A DNA stretch of 37,952 nucleotides. Source: Methyloceanibacter sp. Lineage in GTDB: Bacteria > Pseudomonadota > Alphaproteobacteria > Rhizobiales > Methyloligellaceae. Position numbers and translations under genes: made by a program. Below are positions 1 through 9,853 of this stretch, piece by piece. The notes beneath the pieces were generated by a model. It saw only the letters and a list, made by a program, of their open reading frames with translations. It searched no databases and was not told the DNA's origin. Within the stretch, counting starts at the first letter, position 1, and each line of letters begins with the position of its first letter. The stretch is taken from contig JARFRF010000177.1 of NCBI GenBank assembly GCA_029287395.1, positions 1 to 37,952 of the forward strand, written 5' to 3'.

Positions 1-583
1 CAATACCGTTTGCTCGCAGGCCGATAACCAATTCCGCGCTTGAGAACGCATGATCCGGCCCCGGAGGACGATCGCGTTTGAAATACGGATTGAACAAGCG
101 ATACATAGGATGATCGCCAAAGGGCCCTTGCAGAAAAGCGATAATCTTGCCGTTCGGCTTCAGAGACTGTCGCGCAAGCGCCACGCAGGCAATGGGTTCG
201 GCCATCCAGTAGAGTGAGTGAGAGAAAAGGACCAGGTCGAAGGTGCCTGGGATCACATAGTCCGTATCGAAGGCTGCCTCATCCAACTCGCAGTCAATGC
301 CAAGCTCGGACAGGCTGACGCGTAGTTCTGACGTATGGGCGGGGTTGGGCTCAATCGCAAAATAGCGCCCCGGCTTGCGGCGGGTCTGCGCGAGCCAATC
401 GCGGACCACCATGCCTGTGCCGGCGCCAATGTCCAGACATAAAAAGTCATCGGGCAGCGATTCCGCGACATCCACCAATCTTCTGATCATCGCGGGGTAC
501 TCGAACGAGCGCGAAACAAAGACCGCGAATGTCTCTGCATAACGGCGGGCGTTCAAAGTCGCGACGGGAACTTCGGCTGTCAT
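1..583 (-). CDS. SAM-dependent class I methyltransferase, C-terminus truncated by the window edge
   Basis: Open frame from ATG at 583 running off the left edge; translation MTAEVPVATLNARRYAETFAVFVSRSFEYPAMIRRLVDVAESLPDDFLCLDIGAGTGMVVRDW... contains motif I (LDIGAGTG). Confidence 0.75.
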   Translation of the reverse strand, partial: MTAEVPVATLNARRYAETFAVFVSRSFEYPAMIRRLVDVAESLPDDFLCLDIGAGTGMVVRDWLAQTRRKPGRYFAIEPNPAHTSELRVSLSELGIDCELDEAAFDTDYVIPGTFDLVLFSHSLYWMAEPIACVALARQSLKPNGKIIAFLQGPFGDHPMYRLFNPYFKRDRPPGPDHAFSSAELVIGLRANGI

Positions 584-792
584 CCAAGGGCTCGCTTCAG
601 CTAGGTAAGGCAGTCAGCGCACCAGCGCTGAACAAGGAGTCAGAACACCAAATTGGCATATTGGCCACTGGAGAGCGAGCTGCCGTCTTTTGAAATTGGC
701 GCGACAACGGTAAAAGGGCTGCGCCGTCGACGACAAGTTCTTGCGTCCGTCCGGCCATTTCATAGACCAGTCATCGGGAAAGTACCCTATTT

Positions 793-2085
793 GTGAACAC
801 TGCCTCCGCCGCCAAGAGCAAGAAGCGCCGGCTCATCCTCGCTGGGCTGATCGGCAACGTGATGGAATGGTACGACTTCGCCCTCTACGGCTATTTTGCC
901 GCCGTCATTGCGCCTCTGTTTTTCCCAGCGTCGTCGCCGTCAGGTTCGCTCATCGCAGCATTTGGCGCATTTGCAGCCGGCTTTTTAGTCCGCCCGTTCG
1001 GCGGCGTGTTGTTCGGCCGGATCGGCGATCTCATTGGTCGCCGGCGAGCCCTCAATCTGTCCGTTCTGGCCATGGCTGTCCCTACGGTCCTGATCGGCTT
1101 CTTGCCAACCTACGATGCTATCGGCATCGCCGCCCCATTGTTGCTTGTCGCGTTGCGCATCGTGCAAGGACTGTCGGTCGGCGGCGAGTATACGTGCTCA
1201 CTGGTTTTTCTGGCGGAGAACGCGGCACCGCAAAGGCGTGCCCGGGCCGCGATGTGGGGCATGTGGGGAGGCACCGCGGGCATTTTGCTCGGATCGGGGG
1301 TGGGCGCGTTGGTTGCGCTCGTCGTAAGTGCCGATCAATTGTCGAGTTGGGGCTGGCGAATTCCCTTCGTTTTGGGCGCCGTGGTTGCCTTCGCCGGGAT
1401 ACTGATCCGGCGCGCCATCGATGTCGAGCCGGTACGGAGTCACGAGCATCGTCCCGTGCAACAGGCACTCACAACGCATTTGGGCGCCGTCATTCGCGTT
1501 GCTTTGCTCAATGTCGCTCTGGGCGTCGGCTTCTATACAGCCTTTGTCTACGCAGTCACGTATATTCGAGACGTGGATCACCTCAGCGAGTCCCTGGCTC
1601 TCGATCTCAACACGCTGAGCATGGCTATTCTTCTTCTTATTCTTCCGATCACCGCGACATTGGCTGACCGGATCGGGCGAAAACCCTTAATTGTCGCGGG
1701 ATGCGCGATGCTAACTTTCGGGGCGGTTCCGTTCTTTTGGTTGATGCATCACCAGGACGCCGCGGTGATCTTTCTTGGTGAACTCGGCTTTGTTGTCGCT
1801 ATCGGAACTCTGGCAGGCGGTCTTCCAGCCGCCAATGTTGAACTAATCCCGGAACCCGTGCGGTGCACAGGGCTGTCCCTGGCGTACAATACGTCCGTCG
1901 GCTGGTTTGGCGGTACGACACCGCTGATTGCAACCTGGCTGATCGCACAGACCGGCGATCCCATCTCCCCCGCCTATTGGGTCATGCTCGCGGGCAGCGT
2001 ATCGCTATTCACCGCGATCTTCCTGCTGCACGAGACGAAGCCTTCAGCGGGCGAGGAGGCGTCGCCCGCATCGACGACCAGCTAG
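793..2085 (+). CDS. MFS transporter, metabolite:H+ symporter (MHS/ProP-like) family
   Basis: 430 aa, GTG start; GNVMEWYDFALYGYFA and GRIGDLIGRRRAL motifs typical of MHS-family MFS. Confidence 0.88.
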   Translation: MNTASAAKSKKRRLILAGLIGNVMEWYDFALYGYFAAVIAPLFFPASSPSGSLIAAFGAFAAGFLVRPFGGVLFGRIGDLIGRRRALNLSVLAMAVPTVLIGFLPTYDAIGIAAPLLLVALRIVQGLSVGGEYTCSLVFLAENAAPQRRARAAMWGMWGGTAGILLGSGVGALVALVVSADQLSSWGWRIPFVLGAVVAFAGILIRRAIDVEPVRSHEHRPVQQALTTHLGAVIRVALLNVALGVGFYTAFVYAVTYIRDVDHLSESLALDLNTLSMAILLLILPITATLADRIGRKPLIVAGCAMLTFGAVPFFWLMHHQDAAVIFLGELGFVVAIGTLAGGLPAANVELIPEPVRCTGLSLAYNTSVGWFGGTTPLIATWLIAQTGDPISPAYWVMLAGSVSLFTAIFLLHETKPSAGEEASPASTTS

Positions 2086-2283
2086 ACCAGCCAAGTCCTA
2101 CGTCAACGGTCCGTGGTCCGCTGATTCGTGTTTCTCATTCAATTACCGAGACGACGACAGGGAACCCATCGACACCGTTCGATCCGGATCACGAGAGTGG
2201 AGTAGCAGAAGCGACAGAGGGGAGATTGCCCGGCCGCAATGTGTTACGCTCCATGCTGGCTAGGACAGGGAGGAAACCGAGCC

Positions 2284-2646
2284 ATGAGGATCATTACAGG
2301 ACTTGCAGTTTTCGTTTTTGTCGCGTTTGCCGCGACGGTGACATTCCAAACACCGGCGGACGCCCGACCTGGCGTTGGAAAACGCGTCGGTAACGGCGTC
2401 AACGTGGCAACACGCGGCGTCTATCGAGGCGTCCGTGGCGCCGGACGCGGTGTTTACAGAGGCGTGCGGGGCGCCGGGCGTGGCGTCTACCGGGGCGCTC
2501 GCTGGGGAACACGCGCCCTCTGGGTCGGCACCGGCGTTGGCGCAGGCGCAGCGGCCATGACCCGTAATTGCAACTACTATCGCAAGCGTTACGAGGAGAC
2601 CCGCGCCGCGAAATGGCGCAACAGGTACTACTCCTGCATTCGCTGA
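2284..2646 (+). CDS. Small secreted basic protein with GVYRGVRGAGR tandem repeats
   Basis: ATG at 2284 gives a signal-peptide-like N-terminus (MRIITGLAVFVFVAFAATVTFQTPADA) followed by three 11-aa repeats; followed by a strong hairpin terminator. Confidence 0.7.
   Translation: MRIITGLAVFVFVAFAATVTFQTPADARPGVGKRVGNGVNVATRGVYRGVRGAGRGVYRGVRGAGRGVYRGARWGTRALWVGTGVGAGAAAMTRNCNYYRKRYEETRAAKWRNRYYSCIR
2416..2514 (+). repeat. 33-bp in-frame tandem repeat, three units
   Basis: Units 2416-2448, 2449-2481, 2482-2514 encode GVYRGVRGAGR, GVYRGVRGAGR, GVYRGARWGTR. Confidence 0.85.
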
Positions 2647-2654
2647 CTGAAGGT

Positions 2655-2677
2655 CGCGCCCCGCATCCCGGGGCGCG
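2655..2677 (+). terminator. Intrinsic terminator-like hairpin
   Basis: CGCGCCCCG-CATCC-CGGGGCGCG, perfect 9-bp stem, followed by TCCCTTGTTT, 8 bp after the stop at 2646. Confidence 0.7.
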
Positions 2678-2704
2678 TCCCTTGTTTGGTCATAGGTAAC
2701 CCCA

Positions 2705-3106
2705 ATGCATATGGATCGGCCTGTTTTCGTATTCGGCTCAGACCTTGCTGGGCAACACGACAGCGGCGACGCGCTCGTCGCGCTTCAAACCCGAGGCGCG
2801 GTCTACGGGCAAGGGAGTGGACCGCAGGGTGGCGCATATGCAATCCCCACAAGAGAGAGAACAGGGGAGCCACGTCCGCGTCACGAAATCGCTGAGAGCG
2901 TGAGCGCCTTTCTAAGCTTCACCCGCATGCGCCCCTGGGCGCTATTCAATGTTGCCCCAGTGGGTTGTGGCGCTGCGGGCTACGGCGCGGAGGAGATTGC
3001 TCCGATGTTCGCAGCCGCACCGCACAACGTCACATTGCCCAAAGACTTTGAAGACGTGTTGTCGCGAAGAACTCTCGGCAAGACGCAAGGAGCACAGAAA
3101 TCATGA
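2705..3106 (+). CDS. A1S_2505-like phage-type conserved protein
   Basis: 133 aa; pattern VFVFGSDLAGQHDSGDALVALQTRGAVYGQGSGPQGGAYAIPT ... NVAPVGCGAAGYGAEEIAPMF recalled from this family. Confidence 0.65.
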   Translation: MHMDRPVFVFGSDLAGQHDSGDALVALQTRGAVYGQGSGPQGGAYAIPTRERTGEPRPRHEIAESVSAFLSFTRMRPWALFNVAPVGCGAAGYGAEEIAPMFAAAPHNVTLPKDFEDVLSRRTLGKTQGAQKS

Positions 3107-3330
3107 GCCGACTGTCGAGTGTCGGTATCGTCACAGCGATCGTCCTCAGTGGCTTGATCGGCCTTGGGGGAGAACCTGCGTTGGCAAAAAAAGTCGGCGC
3201 AAGCGAAGCTGCCAAAGTGCAAAAGCAGAAAAAGCCCGCTACTCCAAGGAAGTGCCAACGCGGTCCAGTGCCGCCCTTTATGCGCAACCCGCGTTACATG
3301 AATCGCGGCTTCATCAAACGAAGATGCTAG
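3103..3330 (+). CDS. Small exported cationic hypothetical protein
   Basis: 75 aa; signal-like MSRLSSVGIVTAIVLSGLIGLGGEPALAKK; start overlaps the previous stop by 4 bp (ATGA). Confidence 0.55.
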   Translation: MSRLSSVGIVTAIVLSGLIGLGGEPALAKKVGASEAAKVQKQKKPATPRKCQRGPVPPFMRNPRYMNRGFIKRRC

Positions 3331-3542
3331 GGGCGACGAAAGCCCAGATTAAATCTTCGCAAGGGCCTCTTCGTCCCACCTGCGCCGCACGGCTAAGACA
3401 CTGAGCAACATGAGCTAACTTGAGCAGCCGTTCGAAAGCTCCTGGCTCGCTTCCGGCGCGTTGTCATGAACCTCGTATTGAAAGTTGGGTGGCAATCCCA
3501 ATGTAGTTGCAACGGGGGACATGAATCGCGAAGGAAACGAAG

Positions 3543-3761
3543 ATGGAAAGCGATAAGTCCCAATATCGAGGCTACGAGATCCGGCTCCGTCAGGAGTGGT
3601 CGAATTGGTGCGCAAACATTGTTCCGACTCGGGACGATCTTCCCATGATCACCATGTCGCCACTGCGGACGCTGGCGCCCTCTCCCGAGGGAGCACTCGC
3701 TGCGGCCAAACAGAATGTCGACGAGTATCTCGGGGTAGAGCTTGAACGAAGAGTCGCTTAA
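3543..3761 (+). CDS. Hypothetical protein, 72 aa
   Basis: ORF with plausible upstream purine-rich RBS (gaaggaaacgaag); no competing ORF. Confidence 0.45.
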   Translation: MESDKSQYRGYEIRLRQEWSNWCANIVPTRDDLPMITMSPLRTLAPSPEGALAAAKQNVDEYLGVELERRVA

Positions 3762-3803
3762 GCAGCACCCTCTTCTGTTGCCGCGCGCCGCACTAAACGT
3801 GCT

Positions 3804-4607
3804 CTACTTCGAGAGGAGCGCATATGCGGCATAGCACAGCGTGACGGCGAGTAGCGGCCGGAGCAGCCAGTCTGGCGCGACACCGGCAAGGCGCGTGCCC
3901 AACAGGATGCCGGGTATCGACCCAATAAGAAGTGCCGCAAGGATGCCAAAGTCGACGTGGCCTAGCCCAAGGTGCCCCGCACCAGCGACGAGCGTCAACG
4001 GAACAGCGTGGGCAATATCCGATCCGACAATGCGTTTCGCCGGCAATGCCGGAAACAGCAGCGCGAGCACCACAACACCGATAGCGCCGGCCCCGACCGA
4101 TGTCAGCGTAACGAGAAAACCGAGAGCAGCGCCAAATAGAACCGTCACTCCGGCCCGTCTTGGCGTTACTTCGTTAGGGTCCCAATTCCCGTTCGCATGG
4201 GACTTCATCATTATTGGATACAGCACGATGGCCAGCGCGCTCACAGGCAACGCGAATGCAAGACCGTAGCGGATCCAAGAAGCCATCGCTTCGGTGTCCA
4301 GCGGCACGTAGGCAATCACGGCAAGCAGAATGATTGCTGCAGGTAAAGAGCCGGCTGCGAGCTGCAGCACGATCGGCCAGTCGACATTCTCTTGCACGTG
4401 ATGCCGCCAACCGCCGACTGTCTTCGTCGCCGCTGCATACAGCAGGTCCGTACCCACAGCGATGGTCGGCGGAACGCCGAAACTCGAGATCAGCAGTGGC
4501 GTCATCAGGGCGCCGCCTCCGACGCCCGTGAGTCCCACGAGGAAGCCGACGCCGAATCCGGCGCCAACCAGTGGCAGCAGGGCAACAACCCCGCTGAGAT
4601 CAAGCAT
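3804..4607 (-). CDS. Sulfite exporter TauE/SafE (TSUP) family permease
   Basis: 267 aa; GFGVGFLVGLTGVGGGALMTPLLI N-terminal motif typical of TSUP; directly downstream of cysN. Confidence 0.88.
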   Translation of the reverse strand: MLDLSGVVALLPLVGAGFGVGFLVGLTGVGGGALMTPLLISSFGVPPTIAVGTDLLYAAATKTVGGWRHHVQENVDWPIVLQLAAGSLPAAIILLAVIAYVPLDTEAMASWIRYGLAFALPVSALAIVLYPIMMKSHANGNWDPNEVTPRRAGVTVLFGAALGFLVTLTSVGAGAIGVVVLALLFPALPAKRIVGSDIAHAVPLTLVAGAGHLGLGHVDFGILAALLIGSIPGILLGTRLAGVAPDWLLRPLLAVTLCYAAYALLSK

Positions 4608-4670
4608 ATATGAGGGCCTCCCCCGACTTATCCAGCACGATCAGAATCCGAAGGGATTCGATGGCCCCTT

Positions 4671-6155
4671 TTAACGATCCGTCTCAATCAGCACAGGAAC
4701 GCCGGCCGACCGTAGCAGAATTGCAACCTCCTGGGCGCGCCGTTCGTATTCGGCCTTATCTTCAGGAGTATCGCCAAGGTCGGCGCAAAGGCCAGCCAAC
4801 CGAGCCTGATCAAGCACCAAGACGTTTTCTCCCGCGGAGGCCGCCCCCGACTGCACCCAAGTAATCACACCGCCAGCGACGGTCGCTCCATCCAACGCAT
4901 TGACGAGCACAAAGTTTCCGGTCAACCGAAGGTCGCTGAACAGGTCCAATGCCGTAGACCGCCCGAGCAGAATGCGACAATCGGCAATGTCATTCATGCT
5001 GCACCCATGCGCCTGGGTCGAGGAAAGCGTCTCAAAGTCAATCAGCGATGAGACGCTCATCGACGTTACCGGTGTCAGGTCGGTTGCCGAACGCAACAAG
5101 TAACCGGCCTCGGGATCGAACGGCTTCTCCGACATCCAGACCAGCCGCGCTTCAAGTACATCCGCGTTTGTGGGCCGCCGCTGCGTTTCCGTGAGCACCG
5201 CGCCGCGCGAGATATCAAGATCAGTATCAAGCACGAGCGTGACCGCATCTCCGGTTGATGCACTTTCTAGGTCGCCGTCCATTGTTGTGATGCGCTGCAA
5301 TGTTGCGCCGAGGCCGCTTCGTGCGTCCACCACAGGGTCGCCGACGTGGATTGTGCCGGAAGTCACCGTGCCAGCATAACCGCGAAAATCGTTCTCCGCC
5401 CGCAGAACCATCTGCACCGGCAAACGAAATGGCGCATCCACAGGCTCGGTCTTGGCTTCGACGCTCTCAAGATACTCAAGCAGCGTCGGGCCCCCATACC
5501 AAGGCATCTCATCGGACCGCGCAACGACATTAGCGCCAGTCAGGGCTGCGACAGGGATGGACGAGATCTCCGCGAAGCTGAAATTGCTCGCGAGGGAACG
5601 GAAGTCAATCTCGATCTCACGGTAGCGGTCTTCGGACCAGTCGATCTGGTCCATCTTGTTGACGGCGAGAACAACTTTCTTGATCCCGACGAGGTCGCAG
5701 ATAGCGGCATGCCTCCGCGTCTGGCGTTTCACGCCATGGCGCGCGTCAACGAGCAAGATGGCGATGTCGGCGTGCGACGCGCCGGTGGCCATGTTGCGTG
5801 TGTATTGTTCATGCCCAGGAGAGTCGATGATGACAAAGCGCCGACGCTCGGTCTCGAAATAACGCCACGCGATATCGATCGTGATTCCTTGCTCGCGCTC
5901 GGCCACGAGCCCGTCCAATAGCAGCGAAAAGTCGATACGCTCTCCGTTGACGGCGCGCGCGTGCGAAGCATTCATGATCTGGGCGCGCTGATCGTCCGTG
6001 ACACCAGCAGCGTCCCACAGCAACCGGCCGATCAACGTTGACTTCCCGTCGTCGACGGAACCGCAGGTCAGTAGCCGCAACATGGCTTCCGACGTGTCGC
6101 CCGGTTGAGCGGCTGGCCGTAACGACCGTTCCTCTGAGAGCGCTGCTAGCGTCAT
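4671..6155 (-). CDS. cysN: Sulfate adenylyltransferase subunit 1 (GTPase), without CysC fusion
   Basis: 494 aa; GSVDDGKSTLIGRLLWD P-loop, DSPGHEQYTRNMATGAS, NKMD GTPase motifs; too short for a C-terminal APS kinase domain. Confidence 0.95.
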   Translation of the reverse strand: MTLAALSEERSLRPAAQPGDTSEAMLRLLTCGSVDDGKSTLIGRLLWDAAGVTDDQRAQIMNASHARAVNGERIDFSLLLDGLVAEREQGITIDIAWRYFETERRRFVIIDSPGHEQYTRNMATGASHADIAILLVDARHGVKRQTRRHAAICDLVGIKKVVLAVNKMDQIDWSEDRYREIEIDFRSLASNFSFAEISSIPVAALTGANVVARSDEMPWYGGPTLLEYLESVEAKTEPVDAPFRLPVQMVLRAENDFRGYAGTVTSGTIHVGDPVVDARSGLGATLQRITTMDGDLESASTGDAVTLVLDTDLDISRGAVLTETQRRPTNADVLEARLVWMSEKPFDPEAGYLLRSATDLTPVTSMSVSSLIDFETLSSTQAHGCSMNDIADCRILLGRSTALDLFSDLRLTGNFVLVNALDGATVAGGVITWVQSGAASAGENVLVLDQARLAGLCADLGDTPEDKAEYERRAQEVAILLRSAGVPVLIETDR

Positions 6156-7060
6156 TAGAAGTACCCCTCGCGCTTCTTCATCTCCATCGCGCCCGCCTCG
6201 TCGTGGTCGATCAGTCGACCGGCCCGCTCTGAGACACGGGCATCCAAGGTCTCAGCTACAACCGACTCAAGATCGGTCGCCTCCGATTCGATTGCTGCAG
6301 TAAGCGGGTAGCACCCAAGCGTCCTGAAGCGGACCTTGCGCATGACGGGCTGTTCGCCAGGCTTAAGTGGCATACGCTCGTCGTCGACCATCAAGATCTG
6401 GCCGTCGCGCTCTACCGTTGGCCGTTCCTCGGCGAAGTAGAGCGGCACAACTTCCAGATTCTCCAGCGTGATGTAGCGCCAGATATCCGCCTCTGTCCAA
6501 TTGGACATAGGGAACACACGAACCGTCTCGTCTTTGCCAAGACGGCCGTTGAGAAGCTGCCACATTTCTGGTCGCTGGAGGCGCGGGTCCCAGCTGTGTC
6601 CGCTGGCGCGAAACGAGAAAACCCGCTCTTTTGCGCGCGACGCCTCCTCATCTCGACGAGCACCGCCGAAGGCCGCATCGAAGCCGCCATTGTCGAGTGC
6701 GGTTCGAAGAGCCTGTGTCTTCATGATGTCGGTGTAGACCGACGGCGCATAGTCGAAGGGGTTGATGTTCTTCGATGCGCCGTCGTGATTCGTGTGAACA
6801 ATCAGATCCAGTCCCATCTCCGAAACGGTTCGATCACGAAACACGATCATCTCGCGGAACTTCCAGGTCGTGTCTACATGGAGCAATGGGAAGGGCAGCT
6901 TGGCAGGCCAAAACGCTTTCCGCGCCAGATGCAGCAGGACCGTTGAGTCCTTCCCAATCGAGTACAGCAGGACAGGCGTTCGAAACTGCGCAGCTGCCTC
7001 ACGAAAAATATGAATGCTCTCGGCTTCGAGCAGCTTGAGGTGAGACGTCAAAGCGGTCAT
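6155..7060 (-). CDS. cysD: Sulfate adenylyltransferase subunit 2
   Basis: [36 protein letters not shown] motif; start chosen at ATG 7060 ([21 protein letters not shown]), 4-bp overlap with upstream stop. Confidence 0.95.
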   Translation of the reverse strand: MTALTSHLKLLEAESIHIFREAAAQFRTPVLLYSIGKDSTVLLHLARKAFWPAKLPFPLLHVDTTWKFREMIVFRDRTVSEMGLDLIVHTNHDGASKNINPFDYAPSVYTDIMKTQALRTALDNGGFDAAFGGARRDEEASRAKERVFSFRASGHSWDPRLQRPEMWQLLNGRLGKDETVRVFPMSNWTEADIWRYITLENLEVVPLYFAEERPTVERDGQILMVDDERMPLKPGEQPVMRKVRFRTLGCYPLTAAIESEATDLESVVAETLDARVSERAGRLIDHDEAGAMEMKKREGYF

Positions 7061-8211
7061 GCAGCTTTCTCCCCTTGCGCGACTGATTCCGCCGATGTCT
7101 CGGACCCGGCAACATGCAGTCCGCATTCCTTCCTATCTTCGCTCTCCCACCACCAACGTCCCGCGCGTGGGTCTTCCCCTGGCTCGATCGCACGGGTGCA
7201 AGGCGCACAACCTATCGAGACGAAGCCTTGCGCATGTAGTGGATTGACCACCACACCATTGGCATCGATGTAGTCGTTCAGGCGCTCATCGGACCAATCG
7301 GCGAGAGGATTGATTTTGATGAGTCCGCGTTCTGCGTCCCATTCGGCCATCGGAACGTCGGCGCGGGCCTGGGATTGCTCGCGCCGCAGCCCGGCGATCC
7401 AACCCTGCGCGCCTTCCAAGGCCCGATTCAAGGGCCGGACTTTACGGATCTCGCAGCAGCTCTTGCGATTGTCGATGGACTGACGAAAACCGAACACGCC
7501 GTCGCGCGATACAAGCTCCTCAACCTCGCGGGCATCGGGAGAGACTAGACGGATACGTATCCGGTATCGAAGCTCCGAAAGTTCGATGGTCTCCAAGACT
7601 TCCGGGAACAGACGGCCTGTATCGAGTGTGAATATATCGAAGTCGGCTCCTGCCTTGACCACTCCCGACTTGGCAATGGCCTGCAGGATCACCTGGTCCT
7701 CGAGACCGGCACTCGTCGAAAACGCTACACGGCCCTCGATATGCTCGGCAGTCAACTTGATACGCTCGATGAGATCGTCTGTCGCAGCGAGCGCGCGACC
7801 GAGTTCAACAGCAGCCTCGGAAGATGCGTTCCATCGCAATGGCAACGGGTTCCGTGCCGACGGTTGGTAGCTACGGCCGATGAGCGAAAGGGTCTTCCTC
7901 CACGTCTCGGCTGCGTCGCGATCGGCAATCTCAGCCGTGTCGAAGCCCGACCGAAGCAGAAACTGCGACTGGTCCGGAATAAGCGATCCGACCGCACGAA
8001 TTTCGCCAGCAAAACCGAGTCGATCACGAAGTATGCGGGCCAGACTAAATCCGCGCCCATCTGCAAAGGTCGGGAACAAGATAGCGACGGGACCCGCGTT
8101 GCCGCCCGCCGCAGTCGCCAAGGCATCGTGATCCGCTGATGGCTCCAACACAGTCGCGGGCTCCTCTGGTTCCGCAACCAGCGCGCCTGTTCCTAAATCA
8201 ACGAGCACCAT
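7057..8211 (-). CDS. cysH: DUF934 domain fused to thioredoxin-dependent (P)APS reductase
   Basis: Single ORF; N-terminal [50 protein letters not shown] (DUF934) followed by CysH with [25 protein letters not shown] and GCAPCTR motifs; start chosen at ATG 8211. Confidence 0.9.
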   Translation of the reverse strand: MVLVDLGTGALVAEPEEPATVLEPSADHDALATAAGGNAGPVAILFPTFADGRGFSLARILRDRLGFAGEIRAVGSLIPDQSQFLLRSGFDTAEIADRDAAETWRKTLSLIGRSYQPSARNPLPLRWNASSEAAVELGRALAATDDLIERIKLTAEHIEGRVAFSTSAGLEDQVILQAIAKSGVVKAGADFDIFTLDTGRLFPEVLETIELSELRYRIRIRLVSPDAREVEELVSRDGVFGFRQSIDNRKSCCEIRKVRPLNRALEGAQGWIAGLRREQSQARADVPMAEWDAERGLIKINPLADWSDERLNDYIDANGVVVNPLHAQGFVSIGCAPCTRAIEPGEDPRAGRWWWESEDRKECGLHVAGSETSAESVAQGEKAA

Positions 8212-9853
8212 AAAGGGCCTCCTTAAACGGCGCGGGCCCGACACGGCGCCAGGTGTCGAGGAAGTTCTCTCCCTCGCGACGATTCTCGACATAGGTGTCG
8301 ACAATCGTGTCGATTGCTTCGGGAACGTTTTCGGCTCGGAACCCGGGACCGATGATCTTACCTACAGAGGCATCATCCTTCGGGCTACCGCCGAGCGTGA
8401 TCTGATAAAGCTCCGTACCCTTCTTATCGACTCCGAGAATGCCGATATTCCCTGAGTGGTGGTGGCCGCAAGCATTTATGCAACCCGACATGTTCACGCG
8501 GATTTTGCCAATCTCTGTCTGCCTCTCGGGGTCCTCGAATTTCTTCGCGATCTCCTTCGCAATCGGGATCGAACGGGCATTGGCGAGGTTGCAGTAGTCA
8601 AGCCCCGGGCAACAGATCATATCGCCCAGCAGTTCATTGTTGCCCGTCGCGAGCCCTGCCCCGGCTAGAGCATCGTAGATCGCCGGAACATCGGCCAGCG
8701 CCGCGTGCGGCAGAACGAGGTTCTGCGTGTAGTTCACGCGAACTTCATTGTGACCGAAGCGCTCGGCAAGGTCTGCCACGAAATCCATCGCATCGGACGA
8801 GGCATCGCCGGGCGTGCGCCCCGGTTCCTTCAACGACACAACGACAGAAGCGTATCCCGGCACCCGATGAGGCAGAACATTGTTCCGATACCAGTTTGCA
8901 AAGCGCGGGTCGCTTTCGCGGCGCGCGGCTAGCGCCTCGTCGCGGGGAGCCTGTTCTGGAAGCTCGGGGGGCGCAAAGTAGGAAGCGATCCGGCGAAGCT
9001 CATCCTCAGGAAGATCGATTGCAGCCTTATTCGTGGCATTCCAGTCCGCCTCGACTTCCTCGCGGAACTTGTCGATACCCATCGCGTTGACGAGGATTTT
9101 GATGCGAGCCTTATAGATGTTGTCCCGGCGCCCATGCAGATTGTAGACGCGCAGAATGGAGTCGACATAGGAGAGCAGGTGTTCCTTGGGCAAAAACTCC
9201 CGGATCACTTGGCCCACATAGGGCGTGCGCCCCATGCCGCCGCCAACCAGCACGCGAAAGCCATTCTCTCCGTTTGGACCCCGGACCAGGCGTAGACCAA
9301 TATCGTGAAAGGCAGTAGCCGCACGATCCTCCGCGGCCCCCGATACCGCAATCTTGAATTTGCGGGGTAGCCAGTTGAATTCCGGATGTAGTGTTGACCA
9401 CTGACGCAGGATTTCACACCAGACACGCGGATCCTCAAGCTCATCATTTGCCGCAGCAGCATAAGGGTCAGACGTTACGTTCCGCACGCAGTTGCCACTG
9501 GTCTGGATGCAGTGCATCTCGACCTCGGCCAGTGCGGCGAGCACGTCCGGGACGTCAACCAGCTTTATCCAGTTGAACTGCAAATTTTGACGAGTCGTGA
9601 AGTGTCCATAGCCACGATCCCATCTGCGGCCAATCATAGCGAGTTGACGCAGCTGGCGCGGGGACAACTGACCATAAGGGATCGCGATACGCAGCATATA
9701 CGCATGAAGCTGCAGGTACAGGCCGTTGCGCAGGCGCAAAGGACGAAACTGTTCTTCCGTTAGTTCGCCGCTCAGTCGCCGTGCGACCTGATCTCGGAAC
9801 TCCGCCACACGTTCGTTGACGAAGGCGTGGTCAAACTCATCATAGCGGTACAT
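8198..9853 (-). CDS. cysI: Nitrite/sulfite reductase hemoprotein (sulfite reductase)
   Basis: 551 aa; CCPGLDYCNLANARSIPIAKEI and NMSGCINACGHHHSGNIG siroheme/4Fe-4S ligand motifs; cys operon context. Confidence 0.93.
   Translation of the reverse strand: MYRYDEFDHAFVNERVAEFRDQVARRLSGELTEEQFRPLRLRNGLYLQLHAYMLRIAIPYGQLSPRQLRQLAMIGRRWDRGYGHFTTRQNLQFNWIKLVDVPDVLAALAEVEMHCIQTSGNCVRNVTSDPYAAAANDELEDPRVWCEILRQWSTLHPEFNWLPRKFKIAVSGAAEDRAATAFHDIGLRLVRGPNGENGFRVLVGGGMGRTPYVGQVIREFLPKEHLLSYVDSILRVYNLHGRRDNIYKARIKILVNAMGIDKFREEVEADWNATNKAAIDLPEDELRRIASYFAPPELPEQAPRDEALAARRESDPRFANWYRNNVLPHRVPGYASVVVSLKEPGRTPGDASSDAMDFVADLAERFGHNEVRVNYTQNLVLPHAALADVPAIYDALAGAGLATGNNELLGDMICCPGLDYCNLANARSIPIAKEIAKKFEDPERQTEIGKIRVNMSGCINACGHHHSGNIGILGVDKKGTELYQITLGGSPKDDASVGKIIGPGFRAENVPEAIDTIVDTYVENRREGENFLDTWRRVGPAPFKEALYGAR

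Noticed and set aside
615-630. CAGCGC-ACCA-GCGCTG hairpin upstream of the MFS gene
   Set aside because: Short GC-rich dyad expected by chance at this base composition; no supporting context
741-1667. 308-aa ORF in another frame over the MFS gene
   Set aside because: Overlaps a clear MFS transporter; Arg/His/Cys-rich composition typical of an out-of-frame translation in GC-rich DNA
4644-4659. GAATCC-GAAG-GGATTC dyad between cysN and the TauE/SafE gene
   Set aside because: Only 6-bp arms with no T-tract; not enough to call a terminator or operator
5346-5921. 191-aa ORF antisense to cysN
   Set aside because: Shadow ORF opposite a confidently identified gene; no recognisable motif
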